Positions 1-9,530 of a DNA stretch of 41,010 nucleotides are shown here, piece by piece. Position numbers and translations under genes: made by a program. The notes under the pieces are model-generated. The model saw only the letters and a list, made by a program, of their open reading frames with translations, made no database searches and had not been told where the DNA came from. Source of the stretch: Ligilactobacillus hayakitensis DSM 18933 = JCM 14209 (lineage in GTDB: Bacteria; Bacillota; Bacilli; Lactobacillales; Lactobacillaceae); the NCBI RefSeq assembly GCF_000615845.1, contig NZ_BAML01000012.1:1-41010 (forward strand). The letters are read 5' to 3'. Numbering within the stretch: the stretch's first letter is position 1; every line of letters starts with the position of its first letter.

Positions 1-38
1 AAGCGTTCAGCCATTTCTTTTGGTTTTAACATTGTCAT
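1..38 (-). CDS. 5' end of an unidentified gene running off the left edge
   Basis: Reading leftward from the ATG at 38, the first residues are MTMLKPKEMAER. An AGGTGG ribosome-binding site lies six bases upstream, so this start is preferred to the in-frame ATG at 32. Only about a dozen residues are visible. The phrase LKPKEMAERL resembles the opening of MerR-like DNA-binding domains found in IS607-type serine recombinases, but that is a weak resemblance over a very short stretch and I do not assign a function. It is co-directional with xfp and 76 bases downstream of it; I see no clear terminator hairpin between them. Confidence 0.5.
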   Translation of the reverse strand, partial: MTMLKPKEMAER

Positions 39-114
39 AATAAACCACCTACATTTTTATTTCTATGGTTTATTATAATTTATATTTCAACTTTTTTCTA
101 CCTTATTCTATATT

Positions 115-2481
115 TTAGTTAACAGTTAATTTCCTCCACTTCCAGTTTTCAACTTCTGGTAAATCAGTACCTTCATCGCGAATATATTGATGATGTTCAG
201 CGATTTTGGCGTCCATTTCGGCGATGATTTGACCGTATTTTTGAGAATCAGGAAGTGATTTCAATGCGGATTTAACAAGGTCGAAGCGGTCCATTTGGTT
301 GACAACACGCATGTCAAATGGAGTTGTAATATCTCCATTTTCACGGTAACCATGGAAAGCAACATTGTGGTTATGACGATCGAAGAATAAGTCACGTAAT
401 ACCCCTTCAAATCCGTGGAAAGCAAAGACAACGGGCTTGTCTTTAGTAAAGAACATATCGAATTGGTCATCACTTAAACCACGAGGATCAAGCTTAGGAC
501 TACGAAGCTTGAGTAAATCAACCACATTGATGAAGCGAATCTTCAAGTCAGGTAGCTTTTCATGCAAGATTGAAATTGCAGCTAAAGCTTCTAAGTTTGG
601 TTCTGTCCCAGCAGCCGCAATCACAACATCTGGTTCAGCATCATGATCTGTTGAAGCCCAATCAATAATCTTAAGTCCTTGATCAACTAATTCTTTAGCT
701 TCAGCAGCTGAATAGAATTGTGGACGAGGGTGCTTAGATGACACGATTAGATTAATCTTTTCGCGGTCATTAATTGTCTTATCAAAGACAGCTAATAATG
801 AGTTAGCGTCAGCAGGTAAATATTCACGAATAAATTCAGGTTTCTTATCGGCTAAGTGACCTAAGATACCTGGATCTTGGTGCGTGTAGCCGTTGTGGTC
901 TTGTTGGAAGACCGTTGAAGTTGAAACCACGTTTAGTGAAGGGATTTCAGTTCTCCAAGGTTGTTCTTTAGCTTTACGAAGCCACTTGAAGTGTTGCGTT
1001 AACATTGAATCAACGACACGTAAGAAGGCTTCATAACTAGCGAAGAAACCGTGACGTCCAGTAAGGACGTAACCTTCTAAGAAACCTTCAGCTTGGTGTT
1101 CTGATAATTGAGAATCAATTACTTGACCAGAGTGAGCTAAAAATTCATCATTTGGTTCTTTAATATCAGCTAACCATTGACGGTTAGTTTCGTTAAAGAT
1201 TGGAGCCAAACGGTTAGACATGGTTTCGTCTGGACCAAAAATACGATAGTTGTTTTTGTTATCAGTAAGGACTTTTTCAAGATACTTACCTAAAACTGCC
1301 ATATCTTGGGCTTCGACTTTACCTGGGGTAGTTGTATCAACCGCAAAATCACGGAAATCAGGCTTAATAACGTCACGAATTAAGCTGCCTGGGTTAGTAT
1401 GAACGTTTGCGGCCATACGTTTAGATCCTTTAGGCGCAATTTCAGCGATGTCGGCATTTAACTTACCATTTTCATCGAATAATTCTTCTGGACGATAGCT
1501 CTTTAACCATTCAACCAAAGCATCTGCATGAGTCATATCATTTTGATCAACAGGAATTGGAATTTGGTGAGCTCTAAATGAGTTTTCAATCGGCTTGTTA
1601 TCCCATGATTTTGGACCTGTCCATCCTTTAGGCGCACGGAAAATAATTACCGGCCATGTTGGAAGGGAATCATCTCCAGTTTCACGGGCATGCTTTTGGA
1701 TTGCTTTAATTTCTTCAATCGCTTCATCCATTGCTTGAGCCATTAAAGGATGAAGTACTTTAGGATCTTCACCTTCAACAAAGATAGGATGCCAGCCCAT
1801 TCCTTCAAAGTATTTAGTTAAGTTTTCATTTGATTCACGGGATAAAAGGGTTGGATTTGAAATCTTAAAACCGTTAAGATCTAAGATTGGTAATACCGCA
1901 CCATCGTGAATTGGGTTAATGAATTTGTTTGATTGCCAAGAAGCAGCCAAAGGACCAGTTTCAGCTTCGCCATCACCCACGACAGCGGCTACAATCAAGT
2001 CAGGGTTATCTAAAATAGCGCCGACTGAATGGGAAATTGAATAACCAAGTTCGCCCCCTTCATGGATTGAACCTGGTGTTTCTGGTGCCGCGTGTGAAGC
2101 AACCCCACCAGGAAATGAGAAACGCTTGAATAAACGCTTCATCCCTTGTTCATCTTGAGAGATTTCAGGGTAAATTTCAGAATATGAACCATCTAAGTAT
2201 GAATTTGAAACCATTACTTGACCACCATGACCAGGTCCTTCAACGTAAAACATGTTTAAATCATATTTGTTGATGACACGGTTTAAGTGGGCATAAATGA
2301 AGTTTTGGCCGGCAATTGTACCCCAGTGGCCGATTGGTTTAACTTTAACGTCTGATGCTTGAAGCGGACGACGTAAAAGGGGATTGTCTTTTAAATATAA
2401 TTGACCAACTGAAATATAGTTGGCTGCGCGCCAAAAGGCATCGACTTTATCTAAATATTGAGCTGATGAATAATCTGTCAT
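115..2481 (-). CDS. xfp: xylulose-5-phosphate/fructose-6-phosphate phosphoketolase
   Basis: This 788-residue protein is a cytosolic thiamine-diphosphate enzyme that splits xylulose 5-phosphate (and in dual-specificity forms fructose 6-phosphate) with phosphate into acetyl phosphate and an aldose phosphate. It is the key step of the phosphoketolase pathway. Recognisable stretches are the N-terminal phosphoketolase block ([18 protein letters not shown], then YVEGPGHGG), the ThDP-binding region around [16 protein letters not shown], and [11 protein letters not shown]. Length matches the family (about 790-800). A longer reading frame begins at 2556, but that start lies on the promoter -35; the ATG at 2481 has an AAGGAG site at correct spacing. 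A consensus promoter overlapped by a cre-like box suggests CcpA control. Dual substrate specificity cannot be judged from sequence alone. Confidence 0.97.
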   Translation of the reverse strand: MTDYSSAQYLDKVDAFWRAANYISVGQLYLKDNPLLRRPLQASDVKVKPIGHWGTIAGQNFIYAHLNRVINKYDLNMFYVEGPGHGGQVMVSNSYLDGSYSEIYPEISQDEQGMKRLFKRFSFPGGVASHAAPETPGSIHEGGELGYSISHSVGAILDNPDLIVAAVVGDGEAETGPLAASWQSNKFINPIHDGAVLPILDLNGFKISNPTLLSRESNENLTKYFEGMGWHPIFVEGEDPKVLHPLMAQAMDEAIEEIKAIQKHARETGDDSLPTWPVIIFRAPKGWTGPKSWDNKPIENSFRAHQIPIPVDQNDMTHADALVEWLKSYRPEELFDENGKLNADIAEIAPKGSKRMAANVHTNPGSLIRDVIKPDFRDFAVDTTTPGKVEAQDMAVLGKYLEKVLTDNKNNYRIFGPDETMSNRLAPIFNETNRQWLADIKEPNDEFLAHSGQVIDSQLSEHQAEGFLEGYVLTGRHGFFASYEAFLRVVDSMLTQHFKWLRKAKEQPWRTEIPSLNVVSTSTVFQQDHNGYTHQDPGILGHLADKKPEFIREYLPADANSLLAVFDKTINDREKINLIVSSKHPRPQFYSAAEAKELVDQGLKIIDWASTDHDAEPDVVIAAAGTEPNLEALAAISILHEKLPDLKIRFINVVDLLKLRSPKLDPRGLSDDQFDMFFTKDKPVVFAFHGFEGVLRDLFFDRHNHNVAFHGYRENGDITTPFDMRVVNQMDRFDLVKSALKSLPDSQKYGQIIAEMDAKIAEHHQYIRDEGTDLPEVENWKWRKLTVN

Positions 2482-2526
2482 ATTTTTAGCTCCTTTTCGT
2501 GTTGTTTGAATAATTTCTATAAGATA

Positions 2527-2556
2527 ATGATAACGCTTTTTTTGATTTGATGTCAA
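2527..2556 (-). promoter_or_regulatory. xfp promoter with overlapping cre-like site
   Basis: On the minus strand TTGACA (2556-2551) is followed after 17 bases by TTATCA (2533-2528). The 16-mer AAAAAAGCGTTATCAT (2542-2527) matches the catabolite responsive element consensus WTGNAARCGNWWWCAW at 14 of 16 positions and covers the -10. A CcpA-type repressor bound here would block polymerase. Regulation is inferred; the sequence matches are direct. Confidence 0.7.
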
Positions 2557-2631
2557 CCATTATGAAAATTGGAACGTACCAATAAAGAAAGTGTTAAAAT
2601 AAAGATAAAATACTAGAAAGAAGGGCTTAAT

Positions 2632-3381
2632 ATGCAAGTTGAAATAAAACGAGATGGGCTTATATTAAGAGGCGAATTAACTGGAACCACACAAATGCAA
2701 TGCGATGAAATCGCGCTTTTGTTGCATGGATTTAAGGGGAATATTGGAAGTGAACGCACTAATTTGTTGTATGACGTTAACCAAGAATTAAACAAGGCGG
2801 GATTGCCAACTTTAAGGGTTAATTTTAATGGTTGTGGGACTAGTGATGGCAAATTTGAAGATATGACGGTCTTGAATGAGATTCAAGATACGATTGCGAT
2901 GTTGGAATTTATTAAAAAAGAAATTAAGCCAAAGAAAATCTATCTTGTGGGACATTCTCAAGGGGGCGTCGTCGCTAGTATGGTGGCAGCGATGTATCCG
3001 GATATAATTGAAAAATTAGTCTTGTTAGCGCCGGCCGCAACTCTAGTTGATGACGCTAAGAAAGGAATTTGCCAGGGTGTAAGCTATGATCCTAAGCATA
3101 TCCCAGATATTGTAGAAGTCGATGGCTTTAGAGTTGGAGGCGCATATTTTAGAGTTGCTCAAAATCTCAAAATTTATGAAACTGCTAAAAGTTATCAGAG
3201 GCCTACTTTACTAGTACATGGCTTAGCGGATACAATTGTCTCATGTTCTGCTAGCCAAAAATACGCGCAAGTCTATCAAAATGCAACGTTGCATTTAATT
3301 GAAGGTGCTAGCCATGGATTGAGAGGATCTGGCAATCAACGCCAAGAAACATTAAAATTAGTACGTGAATTCTTAAGCTAA
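2632..3381 (+). CDS. alpha/beta-hydrolase, cinnamoyl (feruloyl) esterase type
   Basis: This 249-residue serine esterase has the nucleophile elbow GHSQGG with Ser109, a likely acid Asp200 in HGLAD, and His228 in GASHG. The oxyanion-loop HGF follows the first core strand (residues 32-34). Length and triad spacing agree, offset by three residues, with my recollection of the Lactobacillus johnsonii cinnamoyl esterase LJ0536 (Ser106/Asp197/His225). The predicted role is therefore hydrolysis of hydroxycinnamate esters from plant material, probably in the cytosol since no signal peptide is visible. General carboxylesterase or S33-type hydrolase activity remains possible. The ATG follows an AAGAAGG site. 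The gene is divergent from xfp and closed by a hairpin shared with the convergent regulator gene. Confidence 0.85.
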   Translation: MQVEIKRDGLILRGELTGTTQMQCDEIALLLHGFKGNIGSERTNLLYDVNQELNKAGLPTLRVNFNGCGTSDGKFEDMTVLNEIQDTIAMLEFIKKEIKPKKIYLVGHSQGGVVASMVAAMYPDIIEKLVLLAPAATLVDDAKKGICQGVSYDPKHIPDIVEVDGFRVGGAYFRVAQNLKIYETAKSYQRPTLLVHGLADTIVSCSASQKYAQVYQNATLHLIEGASHGLRGSGNQRQETLKLVREFLS

Positions 3382-3388
3382 AAAAAGA

Positions 3389-3420
3389 AAATCCACATCG
3401 AATTTGATGTGGATTTTTGT
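3389..3420. terminator. bidirectional intrinsic terminator
   Basis: An 11-bp perfect stem, AAATCCACATC (3389-3399) with GATGTGGATTT (3406-3416), has T-rich flanks on both strands. It lies between the convergent esterase and GntR genes and can serve both. Confidence 0.85.
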
Positions 3421-3426
3421 TTGAAA

Positions 3427-4152
3427 TTAATTAATATCGATAAAAGTGTTAAATTTCGCAAACTTATAATGAAGGCGCATGGATGAAAATTCAAACGGTG
3501 TCCCATTATCTAAAAAGAAGATGCCTTCCATCACACTGGTTGGTTCATTAGGCTTTAATTTCAATAAAGCCTGATCTTCCATGGTTGAAGGTTCTGCTGA
3601 AATTGACATAAATGATTTACTGGCGGTTTGTTTTAAGGTAGCTTGGACGTACTTGAAAATAGAGCTTTCAAGATGGTCATGGGTTAATTGCGGCAAGATT
3701 TTAATCGGAATATATCCGGTTTCGATCATAAATGGCTGATCATCAAATAAGCGCAGACGCTTAATTTTATAGACAAATTCACCTGGTTTGAGGAAAAGAT
3801 TTTTGCGTAAAGTGTCGTTAGGACTAATAACTTTAAAGCTCAAGACCTTGGTTTGAGGCTTTTTACCGTTTAACTTAAAGTTATCTGAAACCCCTAAGTT
3901 TGAACCTTCTTCATAATTAAAGACCGATTCACTTTGGAGATATAAGGGGTTAATGAAAGTTCCAGAACCACGTTTTTTGAAGATAATTCCTTCACGGGCC
4001 ATTTTACTTAAGGCACGTTTGATGGAACTTCTTGAAACTTGATAATGCTCTGATAAAGAACGTTCATCGGGAAGTTTCATGTCTGCAAATTCACCTGCAA
4101 AAATTTTATTCTTTAAATCAGTGATAATTTGTTTATAGACTAATTCAGCCAT
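3427..4152 (-). CDS. GntR-family (HutC/UTRA subfamily) transcriptional regulator
   Basis: This 241-residue protein has an N-terminal winged helix (residues about 5-70, with LPDERSLSEHYQVSRSSIKRA as the recognition region and KKRGSGTF as the wing) followed by a UTRA ligand domain (about 90-235). HutC-type regulators usually bind a sugar phosphate or amino-acid-derived effector and repress a nearby operon. The start at 4152 follows AGAGGAT; an upstream in-frame ATG at 4197 lacks such a site. It is divergent from galE with about 140 bases between them, so it could control galE, itself or a distant locus. I could not identify a convincing operator, and the effector cannot be inferred. Confidence 0.9.
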   Translation of the reverse strand: MAELVYKQIITDLKNKIFAGEFADMKLPDERSLSEHYQVSRSSIKRALSKMAREGIIFKKRGSGTFINPLYLQSESVFNYEEGSNLGVSDNFKLNGKKPQTKVLSFKVISPNDTLRKNLFLKPGEFVYKIKRLRLFDDQPFMIETGYIPIKILPQLTHDHLESSIFKYVQATLKQTASKSFMSISAEPSTMEDQALLKLKPNEPTSVMEGIFFLDNGTPFEFSSMRLHYKFAKFNTFIDIN

Positions 4153-4250
4153 TTTCGATCCTCTTTTCGTTTGCGTATTACCTATTAAGTTAACCATAAT
4201 TAATCAAAAACAACAAGTTAGAAAAAATTAAAGCAAAGTTATAGTAAAAA

Positions 4251-4259
4251 TGATAAAAT
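4251..4259 (+). promoter_or_regulatory. extended -10 element upstream of galE
   Basis: TG-A-TAAAAT lies 34 bases before the galE start, with no good -35 at 17 bases. The galE ribosome-binding site GGAAGG follows at 4281-4286. Confidence 0.45.
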
Positions 4260-4293
4260 AAGGGGGTAAATTCCAAAAAAGGAAGGTAAAAAA

Positions 4294-5292
4294 ATGTCAA
4301 TTTTAGTTTTAGGTGGAGCAGGATATATTGGCTCACATACGGTTGATCGTTTATTAGCTGAAAACCGTGATGTTGTTGTGGTAGATAACTTAGTTACAGG
4401 CCACCGTGCAGCCGTTAATTCTGATGTTAAATTTTATGAAGGCGACTTAGCTGATAAAGATTTCATGCGTAAAGTCTTCACTGAAAATCCAGATATTGAT
4501 GCCGTGATTCACTTTGCGGCATTCTCATTAGTTGCAGAATCAATGGTTGATCCATTAAAGTATTTTGACAACAATACTGCCGGCATGGTGAAGTTGTTAG
4601 AAGTTATGAATGAATTCGATGTTAAACGCATTGTCTTTTCATCAACTGCCGCAACTTATGGAATTCCTGAAAAGATGCCAATTTATGAAGATGATCCGCA
4701 AAATCCAATCAACCCTTACGGCGAAAGTAAGTTAATGATGGAAAAAATCATGCGTTGGGCTGATGATGCATATGGTATTAAGTTTGTTGCGCTACGTTAT
4801 TTCAACGTTGCTGGAGCTAAGCCAGATGGATCAATTGGTGAAGACCATGGGCCAGAAACTCACTTATTACCAATTGTTTTACAAGTCGCAATGGGCAAAC
4901 GTGATGAGTTATCAATTTTTGGTGATGACTACAATACTCCAGATGGTACTAACGTACGTGATTATGTGCACCCATTTGATTTAGCTGATGCACATATTTT
5001 AGCAGTTGATTACCTACGTGAAGGAAATGACTCAGATGTCTTTAACCTAGGTTCATCAACAGGATTTTCTAACCTTGAAATGCTAGAAGCTGCTCGAGAA
5101 GTAACAGGAAAAGAAATTCCTGCTAAAATTGCTCCAAGACGTGTTGGCGATCCCGATACATTAATTGCGGCATCAGAAAAAGCACGTAAAGTTTTAGGCT
5201 GGAAGCCACAATTTGATGATGTTAAAAAGATTATCGAAACTGCTTGGAAGTGGCATACTACTCATCCAAATGGTTACGATGACAGAGATTAA
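4294..5292 (+). CDS. galE: UDP-glucose 4-epimerase
   Basis: This 332-residue short-chain dehydrogenase-fold epimerase interconverts UDP-glucose and UDP-galactose, linking galactose use (Leloir pathway) with precursors for exopolysaccharide and wall glycans. The NAD-binding GGAGYIGSH occupies residues 7-15, the catalytic Tyr142-x3-Lys146 lies in NPYGESK, and SSTAATYG precedes it. The LRYFNVAGA and [15 protein letters not shown] segments are typical of GalE rather than of dehydratases. Length is normal. No other gal genes are adjacent, so this is probably a stand-alone copy serving glycan synthesis. It may be controlled from its own extended -10 promoter and is closed by a terminator. Confidence 0.97.
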   Translation: MSILVLGGAGYIGSHTVDRLLAENRDVVVVDNLVTGHRAAVNSDVKFYEGDLADKDFMRKVFTENPDIDAVIHFAAFSLVAESMVDPLKYFDNNTAGMVKLLEVMNEFDVKRIVFSSTAATYGIPEKMPIYEDDPQNPINPYGESKLMMEKIMRWADDAYGIKFVALRYFNVAGAKPDGSIGEDHGPETHLLPIVLQVAMGKRDELSIFGDDYNTPDGTNVRDYVHPFDLADAHILAVDYLREGNDSDVFNLGSSTGFSNLEMLEAAREVTGKEIPAKIAPRRVGDPDTLIAASEKARKVLGWKPQFDDVKKIIETAWKWHTTHPNGYDDRD

Positions 5293-5371
5293 TTAATAAA
5301 AAATGCTACCAATGCGGTGGTTGAGGCATTTGATGGCGGTTGAATTTTAATGAAGCTGCCGAAAATGCAAG

Positions 5372-5410
5372 AAAAAACTTGTTATCCACAACTGGAAAAC
5401 AAGTTTTTTT
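5372..5410 (+). terminator. intrinsic terminator after galE
   Basis: A 12-bp stem, AAAAAACTTGTT (5372-5383) with AACAAGTTTTTT (5398-5409), has a 14-base loop and a T-run. A weaker hairpin-like element (AAATGC...GCATTT) lies just upstream near 5303-5331. Confidence 0.75.
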
Positions 5411-5457
5411 AGTAGCGAAAAGTTATTAACATGTGGATAAAAGGAGAAACAAAAAAA

Positions 5458-6096
5458 ATGAAAAACTTCTTATTTGATTTTGATGGAACTATTGCTGATT
5501 CGGGAGAAACAGCGATTCTTGCAGTGCAAGAAGGTTTTAAAAAAACAGGATTAAAAGCGCCGAGTGCAAGAACAGTTCGTTATTATATGGGGGTTCCGAT
5601 TGAAGCTTTCTTCCCCGAACTTGCCGGCCCAGACTTTCCTGAAGAACGTATTGAAGAATTATATGATAATTTCCGTCAAGCGTATCAAGAATTAGAAGAA
5701 TCAAGTACAACTTTGTTTGAAGGGATGAAGGAAACTTTAGCCCAACTTAAAGCAGACGGCAAAGATTTATACGTGGTATCAAGTAAGATTTCCACATCTT
5801 TGAAGCGTAACTTGGATACTTTGGGGATAAGTGAATACTTTACAGATATTATTGGTTCTGATCAAGTAGAAAATTACAAACCTGCTCCAGATGGTGTGAA
5901 TATTATTGTGGATCGTCATGGTTTGGATAAAAATGAAACCATCATGATTGGGGATGCCAAGTATGATTTACAAATGGGCAAAGCTGCTGGAGTACATACT
6001 TGTGGATGCGCTTGGGATACTTATGATATCGAATTACTCAAAAAAGAAGAACCAACCTATCTTTTTGACAAAGTAACTGACTTATTAACAATTTAA
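5458..6096 (+). CDS. HAD-superfamily hydrolase, phosphoglycolate-phosphatase-like
   Basis: This 212-residue protein has the HAD nucleophile motif DFDGT (Asp7, Asp9), motif II in VVSSK, and motif III/IV around KPAPDGVN ... MIGDAKYDLQMGKAAG. The helical cap after motif I places it in subfamily IA, with phosphoglycolate phosphatase, PpaX and beta-phosphoglucomutase. The substrate is not predictable; a phosphate monoester is expected. The start at 5458 follows AAGGAG; an earlier ATG at 5431 has no ribosome-binding site and overlaps the previous transcript tail. It is a single-gene unit ending in a long hairpin, convergent with the EamA gene. Confidence 0.88.
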   Translation: MKNFLFDFDGTIADSGETAILAVQEGFKKTGLKAPSARTVRYYMGVPIEAFFPELAGPDFPEERIEELYDNFRQAYQELEESSTTLFEGMKETLAQLKADGKDLYVVSSKISTSLKRNLDTLGISEYFTDIIGSDQVENYKPAPDGVNIIVDRHGLDKNETIMIGDAKYDLQMGKAAGVHTCGCAWDTYDIELLKKEEPTYLFDKVTDLLTI

Positions 6097-7047
6097 ATAA
6101 AGAAAAAATGTGATTTTCACAGACTAAATAATAGCTGTGGAAATCACATTTTTTTGTTTTTTGGCTGATAAGCAAGATAAATACGGTACATATTACGAGA
6201 AAACTTCCGAGATATTCCGCCCAATTAAAGGTCATGTTCATGATTGTTAAGTCTAAAATCGCTGCGGTCAATGGTTCAAAAGTATCCAAGAGCGTTGCTT
6301 CAGTTGAACTAATCGATTCTAAACTTAAAACGAATAGATAGTATGCTAAGGCTGTTCCAATAAAAATTAAAAAGAGCATGTTAAAAATGTTGAGCGGTGT
6401 AAATGTAGGTACTTCAATCCAAACGGGGTGAATGAATTCAAAAACAATTCCGCCAACTAACATCGCCCAGCCACTGACAACTTCGGAACTATATTTCTTT
6501 AATAAGTTAATGGGGAGCACGGAATTTCCCATTTGAGTAATCATCAAGAATATTCCCCAGATAAGCGTAATTGGACTTAAAGCAAGCGAAGTCAAAGATC
6601 CTTTGGTAATTAAGAACCAAGCGCCTACCAATGCGGTGATAACGGCAATCCATTCTTGCGTTTGGGCCATTGTTTAAAAATAACTGCCGAATAAAAGATC
6701 ACTAAAACGACCCCTAAAGTTTGCAGAATCGTTGCAATGGTCGCATTGGAATGGTGTACGGTCATTGAATATGTGAATTGAACGCCGGCCATTCCGAAAA
6801 GTGAAAAAACAACTAAAGAAAAAACATCTTTAATAGAATGAAAAATATCAAAGATAGCATTTTTTTCTCTACTGTACGCGATAATTAGCAAGGTGATGGA
6901 GGCAAGAAACATTTTGACTCCCATCATCCAAGCGACATTCACGCCGCCAGCTTGAAAAAGATATTGTGAAGTAATTCCGGTCATCCCCCACAAAATTGCC
7001 GCTAGACTGGCATAGATAATCCCGCGCATATGATGATTTGTTTGCAT
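6038..7047 (-). pseudogene. EamA/DMT-family transporter, frameshifted as sequenced
   Basis: Two overlapping frames together encode one drug/metabolite-transporter protein. The N-terminal half (7047 down to about 6667) opens MRGIIYASLAAILWGM and has five hydrophobic helices. The C-terminal half continues with EWIAVITALVGAWFLITKG and five more helices with the second EamA repeat (STEATLLDTFEPLTAAI). The break is at the GGG (plus strand) at 6664-6666. Adding one base gives the in-frame reading KQWPQTQEW. The repaired frame would be about 336 residues, but it then reads through the terminator hairpin and overlaps the HAD gene by 59 bases, so the true C-terminus may be near 6130 and a second small indel is possible. 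Start 7047 follows GAGGTGA. The substrate is unknown; the family exports metabolites across the membrane. Confidence 0.85.
6103..6156. terminator. long bidirectional terminator hairpin
   Basis: A 20-bp stem with a single G-T wobble (6103-6122 with 6135-6154) has a 12-base loop and A/T tails on both sides. It serves the HAD gene and, on the other strand, the EamA gene. Confidence 0.85.
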
Positions 7048-7176
7048 AAGTTCACCTCAATTCTAATTGTGAATAAATCCTTAGAAAATTATAGCTTGAT
7101 AGGGTTTTAAAATAAAGACATTTGGGAATTAAAATTGTAAAATGATAAGGTAGACAATTTAATAGGAGGGATGAAG

Positions 7177-8219
7177 ATGCATTTATGGCAAAAGTTCTTA
7201 GAAACAGTTCATTTGAGACGCTTTGCAGTATTGTTAGTTATCATTGCAGTGCTGTTTAGCTTTAAAAAAATGATTAGTTTGTTTTTGCTAACGTTTATTT
7301 TTGCATTTTTAGTTATTCATATAAGTAATTTTCTAAAAGAGCGTTTAAAAATCCCGTATAAAGTTAGTGTGATTTCGCTATATACATTAATTGTTGGTGG
7401 ACTTTATTTGGCTGCGACGATTTATATTCCAAAGCTAATTAAACAGATTCAATCCTTAGTTAGTTTCGTGATTAACTTTTACAATCACCCACCAAAAGGG
7501 CTGATGACGTTTGGATTTGGATTAGTAAATTTATAAATCAATCGGAATTAAACAAGCAACTAAAAGGCGGAGTCTCGATAATCTTTGAGTATGCTACAAA
7601 TATTGGGCATATGGGATTTATTTTTGTGATGGCTTTATTATTTAGTTTCTTTTATACAATTGAAAAAGATTCAATGTATAAGTTTTCAAAGCATTTCTTA
7701 ACGGGTCCGTTTTCTTGGTTCTTCAAAGATATTTATTACTTCGCTAAAACATTTACGAACAGTTTTGGAGTTGTATTAGAGACCCAATTTATCATTGCGA
7801 TTGTGAATACAATTTTAACAACGATTTGCTTATCATTTATGCACATGCCACAAATTTTAAGTTTAGGACTTTTGATCTTTTTAATGAGTTTAATTCCAGT
7901 CGCAGGAGTAATTATTTCTGCTATTCCAATGTGTATTATTGGATACTCAATTGGGGGATTACGGTATATTATTTATATTGTAATTATGTTGTGTGTAATC
8001 CACGCAGTTGAAGCTTATGTGTTGAATCCAAAATTAATGTCATCAAGAACAGAATTACCAATTTTTTATACTTTTGCGGTGTTATTTGTCTCTGAAGAAA
8101 TATTCGGAGTTTGGGGATTAATTGTAGGGATTCCGATTTTCACATTTATCTTAGAAATTATGCAAGTAAGAGATAGTGGTAAGTTAAGTCTTGAAGAAGG
8201 AGAAAGTGAAAATGAATAA
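7177..8219 (+). pseudogene. AI-2E family (PerM/YtvI-like) transporter, frameshifted as sequenced
   Basis: The first part (7177-7536) gives two N-terminal helices and the segment ending NHPPKG. After a -1 frameshift at the GGG of 7498-7500, the reading continues ADDVWIWISKFINQSELNKQL and then the membrane half from about 7611 to 8219, with the conserved SLIPVAGVIISAIP loop. Restoring GGGG yields one 347-residue protein, the usual family length. An AGGAGG site seven bases before the ATG at 7177 decides the start over the ATG at 7171. The family includes putative small-molecule or sodium/proton exporters; transport of autoinducer-2 is only a name legacy for most members. The 3' end overlaps patB by eight bases, so the two are probably cotranscribed. 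Confidence 0.85.
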
Positions 8220-9399
8220 AGAAGAGTTTATCGCTGAATATGGGGTAAAGCGTAAAGGTACGAATTCTGCTAAGTGGGATGATTTAACCACGCAATTTGG
8301 CCGCGATGATTTATTGCCATTATGGGTGGCTGATACCGAATTTAAGATTCCACAAGCAGCTAAAAAAGCTTTAAATGACCGCATTGAACACGGGGCATTT
8401 GGCTATTCAAGAACACCAAAGAGCTATTATGAAGCATATTTTAACTGGCAAAAATCACGTTATGGCATTGAATTGCATGAAGAATGGATGCGTTTTGGAA
8501 CAGGGGTTGTCCAATCATTAAGTGCTTTAATTAGAACCTTAACGCTACCAAAAGAAGCCGTGATGGTCTTACAACCAGTTTATTATCCATTTATGCAAGT
8601 TATCCAAGATAACGATCGTAAATTAGTAGTTTCTAATTTAAAAAACGATAATGGCCGCTATGAAATGGATTTTGAAGATATTGAAGCAAAGATGAAAGAA
8701 GAAAACGTGAAGTTATTAATCTTTTGCAGTCCGCATAATCCAGTGGGGCGTGTATGGGATGAAGCTGAATTAGAACGTATCTTAGAAATCTGTCACGATA
8801 ATCAAGTGAGAGTGATTGCCGATGAAATTCACCACGACTTAATTATTGGCGATAAGAAGTTTACTTCAATGTTAGAAATTAAAGATGGCTTATATCGTGA
8901 TAACTTAGTAATGGTTGATTCAGCATCGAAGACCTTTAATATGGCTGCTTTATTAAACAACCATGTGGTCATTGCTAATCCACAAATCCGTGATATCTAT
9001 GACGAAGTAGTGGCTGCTGATGCGAGCCCAAGTGGTAGTTTGCTAGGGATGGTTGCAATGGAAGCGGCTTATCGTCATGGGGATGAATGGTTAGATAACA
9101 TGATTGAAGTAATTAAAGACAATTTCAATTATGTCAAAGAAAACCTTCAAGCAAAATTCCCAGAAATAGAAGTTAGCGATTTAGAAGGCACATACTTAAT
9201 GTGGATTAACTTAGGCAAAGTACTGCCTAAAGAAAAAGTTGAAAAAATCGTTAAAGATCATGCTAAGTTAGCAGTTGATTTTGGTGATTGGTTCGGACAA
9301 GCCGGCCTTGGTTTTATTCGGATGAATATGGCAACTGTACCTGAAAATGTTGAAAAGGCAACCGCAGCATTGATTACTGCAATCGAAGCTGAAAAATAA
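8212..9399 (+). CDS. patB: PatB/MalY-type PLP-dependent C-S lyase (cystathionine beta-lyase)
   Basis: This 395-residue fold-type I PLP enzyme has the MalY/PatB signature [10 protein letters not shown] (residues 35-44), the PHNPVGR block (174-180), ADEIHHD (203-209, with Asp204 contacting the cofactor pyridine) and the Schiff-base Lys240 in DSASKTFN. Members cleave cystathionine, cysteine or related thioethers to a thiol, pyruvate and ammonia, so it may act in methionine biosynthesis or sulfur-volatile formation; some are annotated as aminotransferases. The start at 8212 has an AAGGAG site inside the preceding transporter gene, with which it overlaps by eight bases. A strong terminator follows. 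Family assignment is firm, physiological substrate less so. Confidence 0.92.
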   Translation: MNKEEFIAEYGVKRKGTNSAKWDDLTTQFGRDDLLPLWVADTEFKIPQAAKKALNDRIEHGAFGYSRTPKSYYEAYFNWQKSRYGIELHEEWMRFGTGVVQSLSALIRTLTLPKEAVMVLQPVYYPFMQVIQDNDRKLVVSNLKNDNGRYEMDFEDIEAKMKEENVKLLIFCSPHNPVGRVWDEAELERILEICHDNQVRVIADEIHHDLIIGDKKFTSMLEIKDGLYRDNLVMVDSASKTFNMAALLNNHVVIANPQIRDIYDEVVAADASPSGSLLGMVAMEAAYRHGDEWLDNMIEVIKDNFNYVKENLQAKFPEIEVSDLEGTYLMWINLGKVLPKEKVEKIVKDHAKLAVDFGDWFGQAGLGFIRMNMATVPENVEKATAALITAIEAEK

Positions 9400-9400
9400 G

Positions 9401-9437
9401 AAAAAATAGGGACAAAAATATTGTCCCTATTTTTTTA
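9401..9437 (+). terminator. intrinsic terminator after patB
   Basis: A 14-bp stem AAAAAATAGGGACA (9401-9414) pairs with 9422-9435; a T-run completes it. Confidence 0.9.
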
Positions 9438-9530
9438 GGGAAATTTATAGATTTTACTATGAATTTATTGATTTTCAGTGTAAAATTGACTTGTAAACAT
9501 TATATATTAAGAAAGAGGTTTGCAACGAAT

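Noticed and set aside
2482-2556. Longer xfp start at 2556
   Set aside because: It overlaps the -35 and the cre-like box, lacks a ribosome-binding site, and the added residues are not family-like.
5293-5371. Possible small gene or gene remnant after galE
   Set aside because: The frame is short, with no ribosome-binding site and no recognisable peptide. It is better read as transcript tail with hairpin-like symmetry.
5305-6640. 14-base word ctaccaatgcggtg shared between the galE downstream region and the EamA gene
   Set aside because: A few chance matches of this length are expected in 41 kb, and the flanks do not match.
6038-8219. Phase variation by slippage in the EamA and AI-2E genes
   Set aside because: The runs involved are only three to four bases, too short for efficient slippage, and the same change also hits ftsH and an amidohydrolase. 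A sequencing artefact is more likely.
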